A stretch of DNA of 64,000 nucleotides from Pseudorasbora parva (lineage: Eukaryota > Chordata > Actinopteri > Cypriniformes > Gobionidae). Below, piece by piece: positions 31,417 through 44,975 of this stretch (position 1 is the first letter of the stretch; each line of letters starts with the position of its first letter). The notes below the pieces were generated by a model. That model had not been told where the DNA came from. It was given only the letters and a program-made list of their open reading frames with translations, and did not search any database. The stretch is taken from NCBI RefSeq assembly GCF_024679245.1, contig NC_090178.1, positions 21,165,713-21,229,712 of the forward strand, in the 5' to 3' direction. The position numbers and the translations under genes were made by a program.

Positions 31417-34400
31417 TTATTGCGCTGCTAATTTGCCCTCTTCATATTTATAACTCAAAAATGTTTGACAATGCTGCTCAATAACTCCGCAAACACACCT
31501 GATCATTACTTCCGTCATCTCAGTGCCCTGGCCACTATGCTGTGATGTTACAGAGGCCTCCCATAAACCAGCTTGCTCCTCATCGCTGGAGTCTCTGAAA
31601 CTCACAAGCCTATATGTATAGAACTGTCCATTTTAAAAATGGCACAAATAAAAGCTAATCTGAACAATTAATTCTTCTGGTTAAATCTTCCAGGTTTTAT
31701 ATAAAACCAGCAGTTCATATTAAGCAGTTCAATACCACAAACTATGATGCTTCTGCCCTTAATTTGTGGGAAACACATACAAAATTGTGCTATCATTGTG
31801 CTATCATAGGTGTCAATCATTGTTCTGTCATGGACTTACAGCTCTTGCTCCTCTTGAAACGTGAGCGGTCCCATGCAGATAGCACAGAGGTTCCCCATCA
31901 GTCTGAAGCACGGCGAGCAGTAACGGCCTGTGAAAGAAAATACATTTGCCCAGCAGGTTGGTCTAACAGTCTTTTTCTCTTTCTTGAAAATTTTCAATAT
32001 TCATTTTAAATATCAATAATTTCTCTAAAGTAAGAAAACCAACCTGTGCAGCGAGGGGTAGGGCAGATATGCACTTCATCATCATGACCTCTCGTCTCCA
32101 ACACTTTCCCACAGGCCATGCATGATTCTTTATCGATATCCAGGAGCCTGGCTATGATGACACCCCCTGGCAAGCTGCAAAAAGGTGAGAACTAATTTCA
32201 TTTTTCACCATGACTTTATTTAATAGTCATTTTAAACCCTATTTTTGGAGGAGACATTTAAATCTTTACTGAGGGAGTGTTTACATTAACCTTCAGATTA
32301 TATCTAATAGATAACTACCATTCAAAAAGCATGTGGTCTGTAAGATTTGTGATTCCGAAGATTTGTGTTCTCTTATGCTCACCAAGGCTGCATTTATTTG
32401 ATTGCAAGACTGTAAAATGTTATTACAATTTAAAATAATATATTGATTTTAATTTTTTTCTGTGATAGCAAAGTGTTACATCTGTTGTAGTTATTTTAAT
32501 AGCAGTTTATACTCACTGTTTGGCCAGTGTTCGTATAATGCCATCATTTTGCTGGTCCACCTTGTTTCGTTTTACTGCCCTCAGTAGGGCTTTTCCTAAA
32601 GACCCACGCTGATTGAGAATACGCCCGTGGAGGTACTGGATCCTCTTCTGCAACATTCACACATTTAGTATAAACTACTCATAAAAGCAAACTGAAAGTA
32701 AAATAGTTCAGTCATTGACTCTTTGCAAGCCACATCTGCAAACAAGTACTGTGTTTTTCTCCTGCATGAGACATAATTCTCATTATAGATTAAAAAACTG
32801 TTTAAATGCATTTGAAAGGCAACCAGCTTAGTAAATATATTTTATATATGTGAATAGGAAAGGTTATTTTTCATGGTAATTGTGCTAGAAAACATTCTTA
32901 CTTTCTCTCTTTCAGGATGGTACCTGGCACACACAAACCTCTTTAAACGTTTGACGTAGCCGCCAGCTATCACAATAAACAGTGTGAAGCCATAAAGAAC
33001 ACCTTTGTTTGGAGGGAAGACAAAAGTCAGGCATATAACCAAATAGAAGTAAGAAATAAGAAATGCCATTTTGCTGTTTTAAAGAAATGTTATTTTTTTC
33101 ACTTTATACTAATGCTATAAAAAGATGCTTGGATGCTATTTGCTTAAAAAAGTAACACCAATACTTAAATGATCTTGATGTAGAGTATAAACAAAGTTGA
33201 CTTCCTTTTTTATGATGTAGAACATGATAAAATTAGGAAAGAAAATTCATGCAACCGACCACAAAGGTTAGTGAGAGGACACACAGCGTTGAAGGGAAGA
33301 TGATAAAACCACAAGCAGAGATACGGCTAACAAAGACTACATTGAGTGAGCAAGAAGAAGAGTGCAAGAAAACAACAGCATAGGCAACAGAGGAAGGACA
33401 TCCGTCATATTAGACGTGAGGTACAGACGCTGACAGAAGGAAGACTGGCTTATATGACAAAGGAGTTGATGAATGAAATGAAATTGGAATTCCACAAAAA
33501 ATATAAGGCAGGGATGCCTAATCCTCCTCCTGGAGATATATCTTCCAGTTCAGTTCAGCTTCAGTCCTGATCAAATACAACTGAACCAGCTAATTAAGAT
33601 TTTCACAAGCACTTATAATAACAGACTGGTGTGTTGGATCAGGGTTGGATCTGAACTCTGTCAGTTAGATCTCCACGAACAGCAAAGGGCACCTCTGGTA
33701 TAAGGAGTAAAGCACTCCTCAGATAATGCCAGAATTAACCCTAAAGGTGAGCTGATACACTATAAAGGGATGCTTGACACCATCTCCAATATTGCTGTTT
33801 ACTGGTTACAATACAAAGCAGTAAATGCAAAAATACTTTAAATCAGCTACGCTTAAAGCTCTGGGTGCTTCTCATTTCTTATTTGTGCATCCTCGTTTCC
33901 GTTCCTTGTGTCTTGGCCCTTAGGATGCGAGGGTAGGATACACCCTTTCACTCATGACAACTCAGGAAGCTTCCTTGCTCCTCATTCCTCGCGGTGCAAT
34001 TAGAGAACTGATATGCCCTTCAAGATTGCTGAGTACGATCTGTTTCCGGGTCACGGGCTGGAGGAAGGAGGAGCAAGAAAATGAGAAAGCATCAATTTGA
34101 GCATTGAGAAGCACCCTCTATAATTAAGCTCAAAACCAGTGGGTCTCAACTCAGTTTGATCAATGTTGGAGCTAAAATTTTAGCGATTTTAGCTTAGCTT
34201 TATTTTTGCATTAACTGCTTTGTATTTTTACTAATAAAATAAGCATTTTATTGTTACAACTGCATCCAGTGAGATTATACTTATTACATCAAACTAAGCC
34301 TTAAACAAGAACAACCACAAGGGAGTCAAAAGCACATTTTGTGAGTAAATATGAAACTTTTTGACTGGTGAAATGTTCCATCTTCTGTTCCAGTGTTGAC

Positions 34401-37400
34401 CACTAGGAGTCACTGTAAAACAATAGAATATTGTTATAATGTATGTTATTTGTACGAATGTCTAAATGTACTTGTACCAATGAGAAGGTATCTCATGTAG
34501 TCTGGCTCCAAGGGATTCATGAGACATTTCTTGCTAAGCACAGTGATGTTTCCTTTCTGCAGGATGTCAAATGAGGCTGCAATGTCCCTAAAGATATCTG
34601 AGGCATAACCAGATCCATTCACTTGTACTGCAACCACTACAGGAGCTGGAGGTAAACAAAAATCATGATAATAAATATCACTAAAAAATAATAAAATACT
34701 GAAAATATATAGCAGAATATGTTAGAAGGATATACACCGATCAGACATAACATTATGACATTCCTAATATTGTGTTGGTTTGCGTTTAAAACACTCGGAC
34801 CCATCAAGACTACACTAGACCCCTGAAGCTGTGCTGTAGTGTCTCTGGCAACAAGATGTTTGCAGCAGATGCTTTAAGTCCTGTAAGTTACGAGGTGGGG
34901 CCTCAATGAATTGGACTTGTATGTTTAGCACATCCCATAAATGCTTGATCTGGGGAATTTGGAGGCCAAGTCAACACCTCAGACTCGTTGTCGTGCTCCT
35001 CAAACCATTCCTGAACAATTTTTGCTTTGTGGCAGGGCACATTATCCTGTTGAAAGAGGCCACAGCCACCAGGGAATACTGTTTCCATGAAAGAGTACAT
35101 GGTGTTACATCCTTTCTTAGGCTCATTTGTTTTGGATGTGTTACTGGGGCTGGAGACAAGGAGTTCCTGTGCTCCTGTTCTCATAGTGCATCCTGGAGCC
35201 ATGTGTTCCACAGGTTAGCGATCCAAATGCACCTGTCCATACACATGATGAAAAAGAAACTCATGTGTGACTCATCAGTGGTGTATTTCCCAAAACCATA
35301 GTTGCTAACCTGTTAGCAACTTAGTTGGTTGGCAATTTGCAACCAACAAAGTTGCTAACCACCTTCTTCCATTGCTCCATGGTCCAGTTCTGATACTCAC
35401 ATGCCCAAGGTAGGTAATCTGGACGGTGAACACGGGTCAGCATTGGCAAACCGACTTGTCTGTGGCTATGCAGCCCCATACACAACAAACTGCAATGCAC
35501 TGTGTATTTTGACTGTAACTATGTTGAATGCACTGACAACTTTCTATCAGAACCAGCATTAACTTTGAGTAATTTGAGCTACAATAGCTTGTCTTTTTTT
35601 AGACCATATGGGCCAGCCTTCACTCCCTATGTGCATTAATGAGCCGTGGCTGCCCATGACCCTGTTCCTTCCTTGGACCACTTTTGATAGATACTGATCA
35701 ATGCAGACCACAAACACCCCAAAAGAACTTCCGTTTTGGAGATGCTCTGTCGTCTAGCAATCACAATTTGGCCCTTGTTAGACTCACTCTTATCCTTACA
35801 CTTACCCATTTTTCCTGCTTCTAACACATCAACTTTGAGGACAAAATGTTTCCTTGCTGCCTAATATATCCCACCCACTAACAGGTGCCGAGATGAAGAG
35901 ATAATCATGTTATTCACTTTACCTTTTCATAATTTTATGTCTGATCGGTGTAGATATAGAAAATAAGCAAACCAATGCTGTGGTTTTAATTTTGTGTACC
36001 TTGGGCCACGATTTCACCCTGGGCCTGGTGGTGTACTAGCTCAAACACCCAGAACACCATGAGGTCAACAGCTATCAGTATGACTGTCATGACCATACAC
36101 CTGAACAAAGACAACATCTGACCTGCCATAGCCCGTCTCTCTCTCGCAGTCAGATACAGAGAGCCTGATTAAAGACATGAGAGTCATTATTCGAGTCAGT
36201 CTAGGGTTGATTTTGAAATCACATACTTCCTTACTATATACAGGTCCTTCTCAAAAAAATAGCATATTGTGATAAAGTTCATTATTTTCCATAATGTAAT
36301 GATAAAAATTAAACTTTCATATATTTTAGATTCATTGGACACCAACTGAAATATTTCAGGTCTTTTATTGTTTTAATACTGATGATCTCAAAAAATTAGC
36401 ATATCATGAAAAGCTTCTCTAAACAAACTTAAGGCCGCTATCGAAGCATCCTGGGCCTCCATAACACCTCAGCAGTGCCACGGGCTGATTGCCTCCATGC
36501 CACGCTGCATTGAAGCAGTCATTTCTGCAAAAGGATTCCCGACCAAGTATTGAGTGCATAACTGATCATAATTATTTGAAGGTTGACTTATTTTGTATTA
36601 AAAACACTTTTCTTTTATTGGTCGGATGAAATATGCAAATTTTTTGAGATGTATGTATGCCAAAATCATCAGTATTAAAACAATAAAAGACCTGAAATAT
36701 TTCAGTTGCTGTGCAATGAATCTAAAATATACGAAAGTTAAATTTTTATCATTACATTATGGAAAGTAATGAACTTTATCACAATATGCAAATTTTTTTA
36801 GAAGGACCTGTAGTAGGCAAAAACCAGCAGCCATATCACCCTGCAGCCCAAGACTGGTTTCCCACTGAAGCTAAGCAGGGCGGAGCCTGGTCAGTACCTC
36901 GATGGGAGACTAACTAGGTTGCTGCTGCCTGGTAGAGGTGTTAGTGAGGCCAGCAGGGGGTGCTCACCCTGTGGTCTGTGTAGGTCCTAACACCCCAGTA
37001 TAGTAATGGGGACACTGTGCTGTCAAAGAGCACCGTCCTTCGGATGAGACGTTAAACCGAGGTCCCGACTCTCTGTGGTCGTTAAAAAAATTAGGGGCGA
37101 GTACCCCTAACCCCGGCATCCTGGCCAAATTTGCCCATTGGCCTCTGTCCATCATGGCCTCCTTAATCCCCATATCCTGATTGGCTTCATCATTTGGTCT
37201 CCTCTTCACCAAACAGCTGGTGTGTGGTGGCCGTTCTGGCGCAATATGGCTGCCATCGCATCAACCAAGTGGATGCTGCACATTGGTGGTGGTTGAGGAG
37301 ATTCCCCCTTCTATGTAAAGCACTTTGAGTGCCTAAAAAAGCGCTATATAAATGTAATGAATTATTAAAAAACAGTGACAAAATAAGTATGTCCGAATTC

Positions 37401-40400
37401 ACAGTACTCATAAAAGAGTAGGGAAAAAGTACCCGGATAGCCTATTTCTTCTGGTGCGAATATAAAGTGTGCATACAATGGACATTTTACTATCCCATGA
37501 GGGCACTAGAGATGATTTGTGAATGGCAGTGAAGTGACCTAACTGATACTGGTAGTTCACATGATAATGACAACATGGCAAATGTGGTACCGGTATAATA
37601 GAATTAATAGAATAAACTGTAAAATTAAACTTTATCAGCTCCACAGAGATACACACATCTGGCTAAGACAAGGGCTGCATCTGAAAAAGCATACTCTTTT
37701 GTAGGTACTATGACTACACTAGACACTTAGCTTACGAGATGAGACGAGATTGGGTTCACAAGATGAGACAACACTTTAAATAAATCCTCAATGACAAAAT
37801 TCATGACTGGAAAAATAGTCTGCAGGGGCAATTTGAAATGTTTTAACTAATCATCTTGTAATGAATGTCATTTTAGTTCTACTTTCTGAGTATGAATTAT
37901 CATATGCATTGAAAGATCAAATGAGAATCAAATGTGAATTAAATCGAATGTGAAATTAATATGAATTGAATCAAATCGAATGTGAAATGAAATGTGAATT
38001 GAATGCAAATTGAATCGAATGTGAGTTGAAATGTGAATCGATTTTGAATGGAAATGTGAATAGATTTTGAATTCAAATTCAATTCATTTTTTGTAAGACT
38101 GGAAAAAACTAGCAGATGCCGAAATGTCTAATCGAGGAACAGGCAATCCCTGAGAAAACAAAGGAAATTAACATCTAAACTGTCCCTCACACACCACTGG
38201 AGACGAAAGTCTCACCTCAGTATCAGCTAATCTACATCTTTCTCTGTTGACCCCCTCTCGCCCAACTCCTACTTCCCCTCATGCTAAGAGCACTGAAAAA
38301 ACACCCAAAATATCTTTGGTACAATAGCAATCCTCACAATACATTATTATATGCGTTTGATATTATTTGAAATGTCTCAGTGCGACTGGTACAAATATCT
38401 CATCTTCACAGAAGTTAACTAGAACATAAAGGTTTTAAGAGTTTAGAGATATCTTGCCTTAGTATGATGGGTGTGGCTTTCAGCCATTTGGTCTTTCATC
38501 AATACAAGCCTATAGGACTTGAATAATGCAAATTCCCATTGTAAACTCGTGTTTACATTTTAAAAACTGTCTTGATCTGGGTATTTAAAGGAATGTTGCA
38601 AAGAGACCAGCAGGGCTCTACTATAAACAGGTCAGTCCGTAATGCTGGACGTTAAAGATAACCCAGCATTATGTAATTTTCAGAAGTCAGGAATATATTT
38701 CATTCTTTACTTCAGAGTATTTGATGTTATATGGATTAGGCTTTGAATTGATTATGTAATTGGCATTATACATTTACCTAAATGTTAATAAATTGTTACA
38801 CTTTGATTGAATCTGACTTGCTCTGGAATTATTCAGGTTATGAACGGGTATAATTTCAACAAAGGGTTAAACTATTAAATATAAATGATAAAATAACCAT
38901 TTGGCATTCTAACATAAATTTGAAATTGTGATTAAATGGAGTCAGATAAAGAGGAATTGGAATTAAATCCTTTGCCCGTCTGAAAAGACCGAATGCACAG
39001 CGACCTTCACCCGCCATTGTTAACCTCCATTAGGACGATTTGGGTGGCCTTACACTTTTCAATTCATATTCAATTCAATTCCATTCACATTTCAATTCAG
39101 TTCACATTTAATTCAATTTACATTTAATGTATATTATATTCACATTTCAATTCACATTCACGTCTGGATTACATTCAAACTATATAGAACATACTTTTAA
39201 TGGTTGTTCAAAATAAGTACCTACTCAAAAGAGTATGCTATTTCAGACACATCCCTCATCTTAGCCAGAAATGTGTATCTCTGTGGTGCTAATAAAGTTT
39301 AATTCTACAGTTTAATGTGTATGGGAGTATCACTGGGTGCTAGATACTTGGGTTTTGCAGCTGGTTTTGCTTCAGAGCCCAGCTCCTCAATGAATGTTAA
39401 CATAATCTAAAATATTAAGCAGCACATCAAATAATAATAAATTCAAAATCGATAATAATAAGAAATGTTTCTTGAGCACCAAATAAGCATATTAGAATGA
39501 TTTCTGAAGGATCATACGTCACTAAAGACTGAAAATTCAACTTTACCATCCAGAAATAAATTACATTTTAAAATGTATTAAAATAGCAAACATGTATTTT
39601 ACATTATTATTGCTTTTACTGTATCTTTTGAACAATAGTGATTTTTTGCAGCTTAATATGCCAAAGTACCGTATAGTTTGATTTGGATGGTCAACCTTTG
39701 ACAGAAAAAGTTAGTTGTTGTTTTTCCCAGAACAAACGTGCAACCCATTTTCAATCAGCAGAAGTTTCCTAGAGCAGTTTACTTTACTACAGCAGTTTGA
39801 CCTTTTGACATGTCCTGTCTCTCTGAGTGTGAAACATCGCCTGCTTTCTGGTACTTGTTGATGACCTTTCCCTTGTGAACTTTTTCTCATCTTTCCTTGT
39901 TAATCTATCTCAGCTCAGGGTCCTCCTCCACATTTTTGAACCCCTCCACTTCTTTCAGCTCTGTACACTTATCTAAATCTCTATGAACATTCTTTCCTTT
40001 CTTCCTTCCTATTGATCCTTCACCCTACTACACCATCTATCTGCTAACAGACACATACACGCAAAAGCTGTTCAAATAAGTATACACTCACAGGGCCTGA
40101 TGTAGGTAAGAGTTTCTCTGTGGCTGAGGGGAAGTACTGCTGCTTTGCCCTGTCTGGAGCACTTCCTGTCCAGCTCAATGAACTGGTCAGTTATGTAGAT
40201 GTTCTCAAATTCATCATTATGAAGGTAATGATTTTTGTAAAGAACGGCCCTGTTCACAAACACATAAAAAGACAATTGAGCATTACACAAATATAGATGG
40301 TTATATTTTTCAATTTTTTTTTAAGTCAAGGACCCCAAAATAAGATGATTCTGAGCATATTATGAAAACAATACAATGTCAGATTTGTTAAATTTTAACA

Positions 40401-43400
40401 TATGCATCATTATTATAATTTATTATAAATTATGTTGCATTGTGCTTGGTATTCAATAGAAATAATAAAAAAAAATCTAAAATATGAACAATGATGTAGG
40501 CCTATTGATATTTATAATAATAATAAAATTAATAGTTATTATAATTATACTATTAGTATTAATATGCATTACATTTTGTTTACAATTTATTTAAATTATA
40601 ATAATACTTATAGTTATTAATATTATTATAAATATAATATTAAAGTACTGTCTTTAGTTATTATACACTGATCAGGCATACCATTGTGATTGCTGACAGG
40701 TGAAGTGAATAACATGATTATCTCTTCATCTCGGCACCTGTTAGTGGGTGGGATATATTAGGCAGCAAGTGAACACAACTCAAAGTTGATGTGTTAGAAG
40801 CAGGAACAATGGGTAAACGTAAGGATTTGAGCAAGTTTGTTTGACAAGGGCCAAATTGTGGTGGCAAGACGACACCATCTCCAAAACTGCAGCTCTTGTG
40901 GGGTGTTCCCAGTCTGCAGTGGTCAGTATCTGTCAAAAGAGGTTCAAGGAAGGATCTGTGGTGAACCGGCAACAGGGTCATTGGCTGCCAAGGCTCTTTG
41001 ATGCACATGGGGAGGAAAGACTGGCCTGTGTGTTCCGATGAAACAGACAAGCTACTGTATCTCAAATTGCTCAAGTAGTTAATGCTGCTTCTGTTAGAAA
41101 GGTGTCAGAATACACAGTGCATCGCAGTTTTATTATATATAGGGCTGTATAGCTGCAGACCCGTCAGGTTGCCCTGACCCGTCCACCGGCCAAATGTCAA
41201 CAGTGTGAGCATCAGAGCTGGACCACGGAGCAGGGGTTGGTTTAATAATTTTTTCTTTTACATTACGTGGATAGCCGGGTGCGTGTGCGTCGCTTACCTG
41301 GGGAACACATGGCACCAGGATGCACATTCGATTCAAGGCAAGCCAGTGGAGACAGTGTGATGCTTTGGGCAATGTTCTCCTGGGAAACCTTGGGTCCTGC
41401 CATTCATGTGAATGTTACTTTGACACATACCACCTACCTAAGCATTGTTGCAGATCATCTACACCCTTTCATGGAAACAGTATTCCCTCTTTCAACAGGA
41501 TAATGGACCCTGCCACAAAGCAAAAATGGTTCAGGACTGGTTTGAGGAGCACAACAACGATTTTGAGATGTTGACTTGGCCTCCAAATTCCCCAGATCTC
41601 AATCCAATCAGTCATCTGTGGGATGTGCTGAACATACAAGTCCCGATCCATGGAGTCCCCACCTCACAACATACAGGACTTAAAGGATCTGCTGCCAACA
41701 TATTGGTGCCAGATACCATAGCACACTTTCACGGTTCTAGTGGAGTCCATGTCTCAACAGGTCAGAGCTGATTTGGCAGCAATACCAACGGGAGGACCAA
41801 CATGGTCATTATGTTATGCCTGATGCATTATTAATAACAATAATGAAATATTAGTATTTATAATAAAAAATAATAATTATTGATATAATAATTATTGTTT
41901 TTGATATTATTACTATAGTTGTTCATTTATTTTACACGTTCTGAACAGAAGACGCCAACTTGTGGCTCTCAAATCCTTATTCTCTTAAAGTTTTAGGACT
42001 ACAAACTTAATAACCTTTATTCAGTTCTGAAAAAACAAACAGACTTTGTTATTAAAAAATAATTCCATGACAGTACTGACATGAATATATCTAAATGTGT
42101 GTTATTTATTGACTATCGCAAGTTTTTAAGTCTTTAAGAGGAAATACATACTGGAGATACATCAAGAGGAGCAGGAAGAACCCCATGTATGCAAGTAGGC
42201 CCTTGAGCTCCTGGAGGAGGACCAGCTGTTCAGATACCTCCTCCATGATCTCCTGAGCAGCATCCTGCATGGACTGACTGTTGTTCAGAAGCAGATCAAA
42301 GTTGATGGAGGTAGAAATGTTGAATTCAAATTCTTTTTTCATTCGATTGAATGCTGCAATTGTTGCTAGAGGTAAAAACAACAAAAATGAGAATAACTTA
42401 AATAAAAAAGTATTTTTCTGAACTGAAGGTTTTGATGAATCACTCATCACTGCATGCCAATAAATCACTTTAAAATAATGTTTAAGATAGATGAATCTCA
42501 GAAGGTGAATTTTACTTACGAGAAGCCAAAGCAGTCTTTATGTGTTCAGCAATATATGAAGGCAAGATGCAAAATAGCTGTCCCACTAGACAAAAGTCCA
42601 TTATAAAAAATTAAAAAAGCATCTTCTTTTAATTTTATCTTCTTTAATAAATATTTTTAGTAAAAGCATGCAGTTATTAGAAGTCAATTAAGCACAAACG
42701 AACTGCTCTAAATGGCAGAACTCTGCTCAATAAGGCTGTATGGAATTAATTTTAGTGCTAGAGGTTATGTTTGGATTTGCTGTCAGCCTGTTGAATAATG
42801 TGAGAGATGCATACACATGGGAACACAACCACCCCGCTTCATACTGTAACATTTAGGGTACTTAAAACGTGACAAACTGCTCCCACAAGAACACATATTG
42901 TAAATAAACTTGGTATATATTGAGCATGTGAGATTAACAGTACTTAGAAGCCTGTGTCACAGGAACCATTTATCACAGTGTCTGCAACAGCAGAATACAC
43001 TGAAATATAATAAAACTGAATCACTGTGATGCATAAAATAATGCAGTAAGGAATCAGTGAGCTGTGGCTATATGGCTTCCTGTAAAGAGTGTAATGACAG
43101 GGCTTTCGAGGGACTAATCATATGCCAGAGACGCACCGCGTGCGAGCCCGCAAAGAGGCTGGAATCCATCTAGGAGGTGGCAGAGGAACGAGAACACAGA
43201 GAGCAGCTCCATGCAGTTCTCACGGGCTTCATCAAACAGCCTAGTGCACTTCTGATACGGCAGACCAAGCTTGTCATTACACACATCACCAATATCTGCC
43301 AAGAAGTGCAGTACGTTTCTTAGAATACGAGCTGAAAAGGAAACAGAGAGACTTAAGATCAAACCTCAGTAAACAAATAAAAGGCATAGGCCCAGATCCA

Positions 43401-44975
43401 TTCACCGGATGTTTGGTCAATTAATTCACTCACCGACATGCCGCACAGATTCCGTCAGGGCTCTGATGAGTTTTTGTGCTCGGCCTGCCATTGAGTAAGC
43501 ATTCCTCGCCATCTCCTTAATCTTACTCAGGGCCGCTAAACAAAACCATTTGCAGAATATCAAAACAGAAATATGTACAACATACAACTATATTATAATA
43601 ATTATTATTTGTATTATTATTATGTATCATAATATCAGTCTTTTATATAAAAAAAAACTTTTTTCTTCTGTAAAACACATTTTGAAGAACTGATTTTGTC
43701 CACATAGTGAATGTCAATGGATTGCCTAACACTGGACCACATATTATGAACAACAAATAAATAAATAAATACTGAGACATCTATGTTTCATAGAACAAAG
43801 GTAAGGATGAATGTTCACATGATCTCTTCAAGTGATTATGTAATGAATTTCAAAATGGTCTCACTATTTTGTTTTGAGCAGATGTTGGTGTTTTTGAAAG
43901 AGGTGGATTGTTGATACTGACATGGTGATCTTGCAGATAGACTCACGTAGCAGTGGGTTGGCGGCACGCTGCAGGAGTTGTTGGGTCTGATTCATAGCAA
44001 GTTCTGAACCACAGATCACGCTATCTGCGGCCCGTTCAACATTCTCCATTGTGTTGCTCACAGGGCCATGGATAACCAATGTACAGATGAGGAAAAGAAG
44101 GAAATTTTTACCCCTGACTTAAAAACAACAACATCAAAAATGTGTGAGAGAAGTGTTATATGAGCAATACAATAGGGAAAACTGACAGGTGATAAACTAT
44201 TGATAATACATATGATTTAACAGTACTTTCAAAGTTAATTCAAAGGAGATTTAGAGGAGACTACCGCTGTGAAAATCAAATAGTTCCCTACTATATAGTA
44301 CAAAAAAACTCAAAATGTGTTGTCAGTGCAAGGGAATATTTCAAAATCGTTCATATTTTACATTCAATGTTTTGATATTGTTAAAAATAAAATTTAGCTG
44401 AAAAGCTCATAGGCTACTAGGGTGTTTAATGGCATGTTCTCCCAATGTGACATCCTCTATTATATAGATCAAAATGTCAAGTGGGAGTTCAACTAACTGT
44501 AGGCCTAACATTTTTCCCATGGACAGTAACAGAAAAAATATTCATAATTTCTGTGTTTACACAGACATTGACATTGATTAAAAATAACTGGAGTAAACGT
44601 GACAAATAGCCCCGGTCTCCCTTATATCTGCCCCTATACCCTTCATAATGTTAATTAACATGTCAAACATGTTTTTGAAAGAGGTGTTTAGTTACTCGAG
44701 CACAGCATTGGGATCATCAGCATGACGTTGGTCCGCACGCGGTCGGAGAGACCCGTTCCAAACCCCGCAAAAGCGGCGAGGATGCCAGTAGAGATGACAC
44801 AGAACCAGAGGTCGTGGTTCTGGATAAACAGCGCTGTCATACCGTAAACTGATGCGATGAATAGACCCAGAGTAAACCCAGAAATGCTGCGCTTCAACTG
44901 ACGCGTCGCCGAGCTACGGCGCAAAAGCGAGATTTTCCTACCGAGAGACTTTAAAAAAGGTTCCTTTGGAGTCAT
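31417..44975 (-). CDS. dcst2: DC-STAMP domain-containing protein 2
   Basis: 720 aa in 14 exons: 44696-44975, 43947-44117, 43434-43535, 43137-43331, 42520-42585, 42152-42365, 40092-40249, 36000-36164, 34478-34645, 32902-33002, 32517-32647, 32044-32174, 31840-31927, 31417-31609. All introns are GT-AG and the total is a multiple of three. Landmarks in family order: [14 protein letters not shown] near the N-terminus, [23 protein letters not shown] with [13 protein letters not shown], the membrane span [49 protein letters not shown] with [14 protein letters not shown], and [18 protein letters not shown]. The C-terminal zinc finger is CMAC...CPTPRC...YCSPC...CAIC, about residues 597-650. The tail starts [11 protein letters not shown], as in mammals. 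Multi-pass sperm membrane protein; with DCST1 it is needed for sperm-egg binding or fusion in mouse and zebrafish (known for the family). Introns 6-8 are bloated by transposons. Confidence 0.95.
33512..33684. repeat. Common teleost interspersed repeat
   Basis: Reads CTCCTGGAGATATATCTTCC ... CCTGATCAAATACAACTGAA ... GTGTTGGATCAGGGTTGGAT ... GATCTCCACGAACAG. The two ends are imperfect inverted copies. This text is familiar from many teleost loci. In dcst2 intron 9. Confidence 0.6.
33861..34127. mobile_element. MITE with GGGTGCTTCTCA ends
   Basis: Starts GGGTGCTTCTCATTTCTT and ends GCATTGAGAAGCACCC. In dcst2 intron 9. No coding capacity. Confidence 0.65.
34735..35950 (-). mobile_element. Tc1-like transposon with dead transposase
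   Basis: Ends CACCGATCAGACATAA and its complement TTATGTCTGATCGGTG, each beside TA. Minus-strand fragments of a Tc1 transposase are recognisable: [20 protein letters not shown] and [12 protein letters not shown], where the canonical SPDLNPIE is broken. N-terminal helix-turn-helix text is present but frame-broken. It fills about 90% of dcst2 intron 8. Confidence 0.9.
36241..36810. mobile_element. Mariner-type MITE (CAGGTCCTTCTCAAAA ends)
   Basis: Starts CAGGTCCTTCTCAAAAAAAT and ends with its near-complement ATTTTTTTAGAAGGACCTG, with TA on each side. The inverted ends extend over roughly 120 bp. In dcst2 intron 7. Confidence 0.88.
36822..37370 (+). mobile_element. SINE3, 5S-rRNA-derived retroposon
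   Basis: The head (about 36826-36917) is a degenerate 5S rRNA: CCATATCACCCTG, then AAGCTAAGCAGGG (box A, 36867-36879), then GGTCAGTACCTCGATGGGAG (box C region, from 36889). The body has GGATGAGACGTTAAACCGAG and the tail GTAAAGCACTTTGAGTG...GCGCTATATAAATGTA, shared with LINE 3' ends. This head-body-tail plan is that of SINE3 of cyprinids. It is not a functional 5S gene. Confidence 0.88.
37608..39317. mobile_element. Large foldback element split by a solo LTR
   Basis: The left arm runs TAAACTTTATCAGCTCCACAG, AGATACACACATCTGGCTAAG, then AAAGCATACTCTTTTGTAGG. The right arm is its complement in reverse order: CCTACTCAAAAGAGTATGC, CTTAGCCAGAAATGTGTATC, CTGTGGTGCTAATAAAGTTT. Inward of the arms are complementary GAATTGAA / TTCAATTC low-complexity runs. 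The LTR 38092-39054 sits at the centre. Confidence 0.75.
38092..39054 (+). mobile_element. Solo LTR, copy 1
   Basis: Begins TGTAAGACTGGAAAAAAC and ends GGTGGCCTTACA, the TG...CA plan of an LTR. A TATTTAAAG word near 38582 and AATAAA near 38788 suggest plus orientation. A second copy in reverse is at 49096-50091. No internal retroviral or retrotransposon genes are present. The flanking direct repeat is weak (TTTT against CTTT). Confidence 0.7.
40092..42151. other. dcst2 exon 7 and upstream intron 6
   Basis: Exon 7 occupies 40092-40249. The remaining intron to 42151 holds a Tc1-like element and AT-rich sequence with many ATTATAAT words on both sides of it. No other gene is supported. Confidence 0.6.
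40666..41826 (+). mobile_element. Tc1-like transposon, second copy of the CACYGATCAGGCATA family
   Basis: Starts CACTGATCAGGCATACC after TA and ends near TATGCCTGATGCA. Plus-strand text encodes broken transposase pieces: [11 protein letters not shown] near the start, then [20 protein letters not shown] and [20 protein letters not shown] (41490-41640). Stops and shifts separate the parts. It is related to the copy at 34735-35950 but opposite in orientation. In dcst2 intron 6. Confidence 0.88.

Noticed and set aside
36826..36917. 5S rRNA gene
   Set aside because: The similarity is partial and degenerate and is fused to a SINE body and tail; it is the head of a SINE3.
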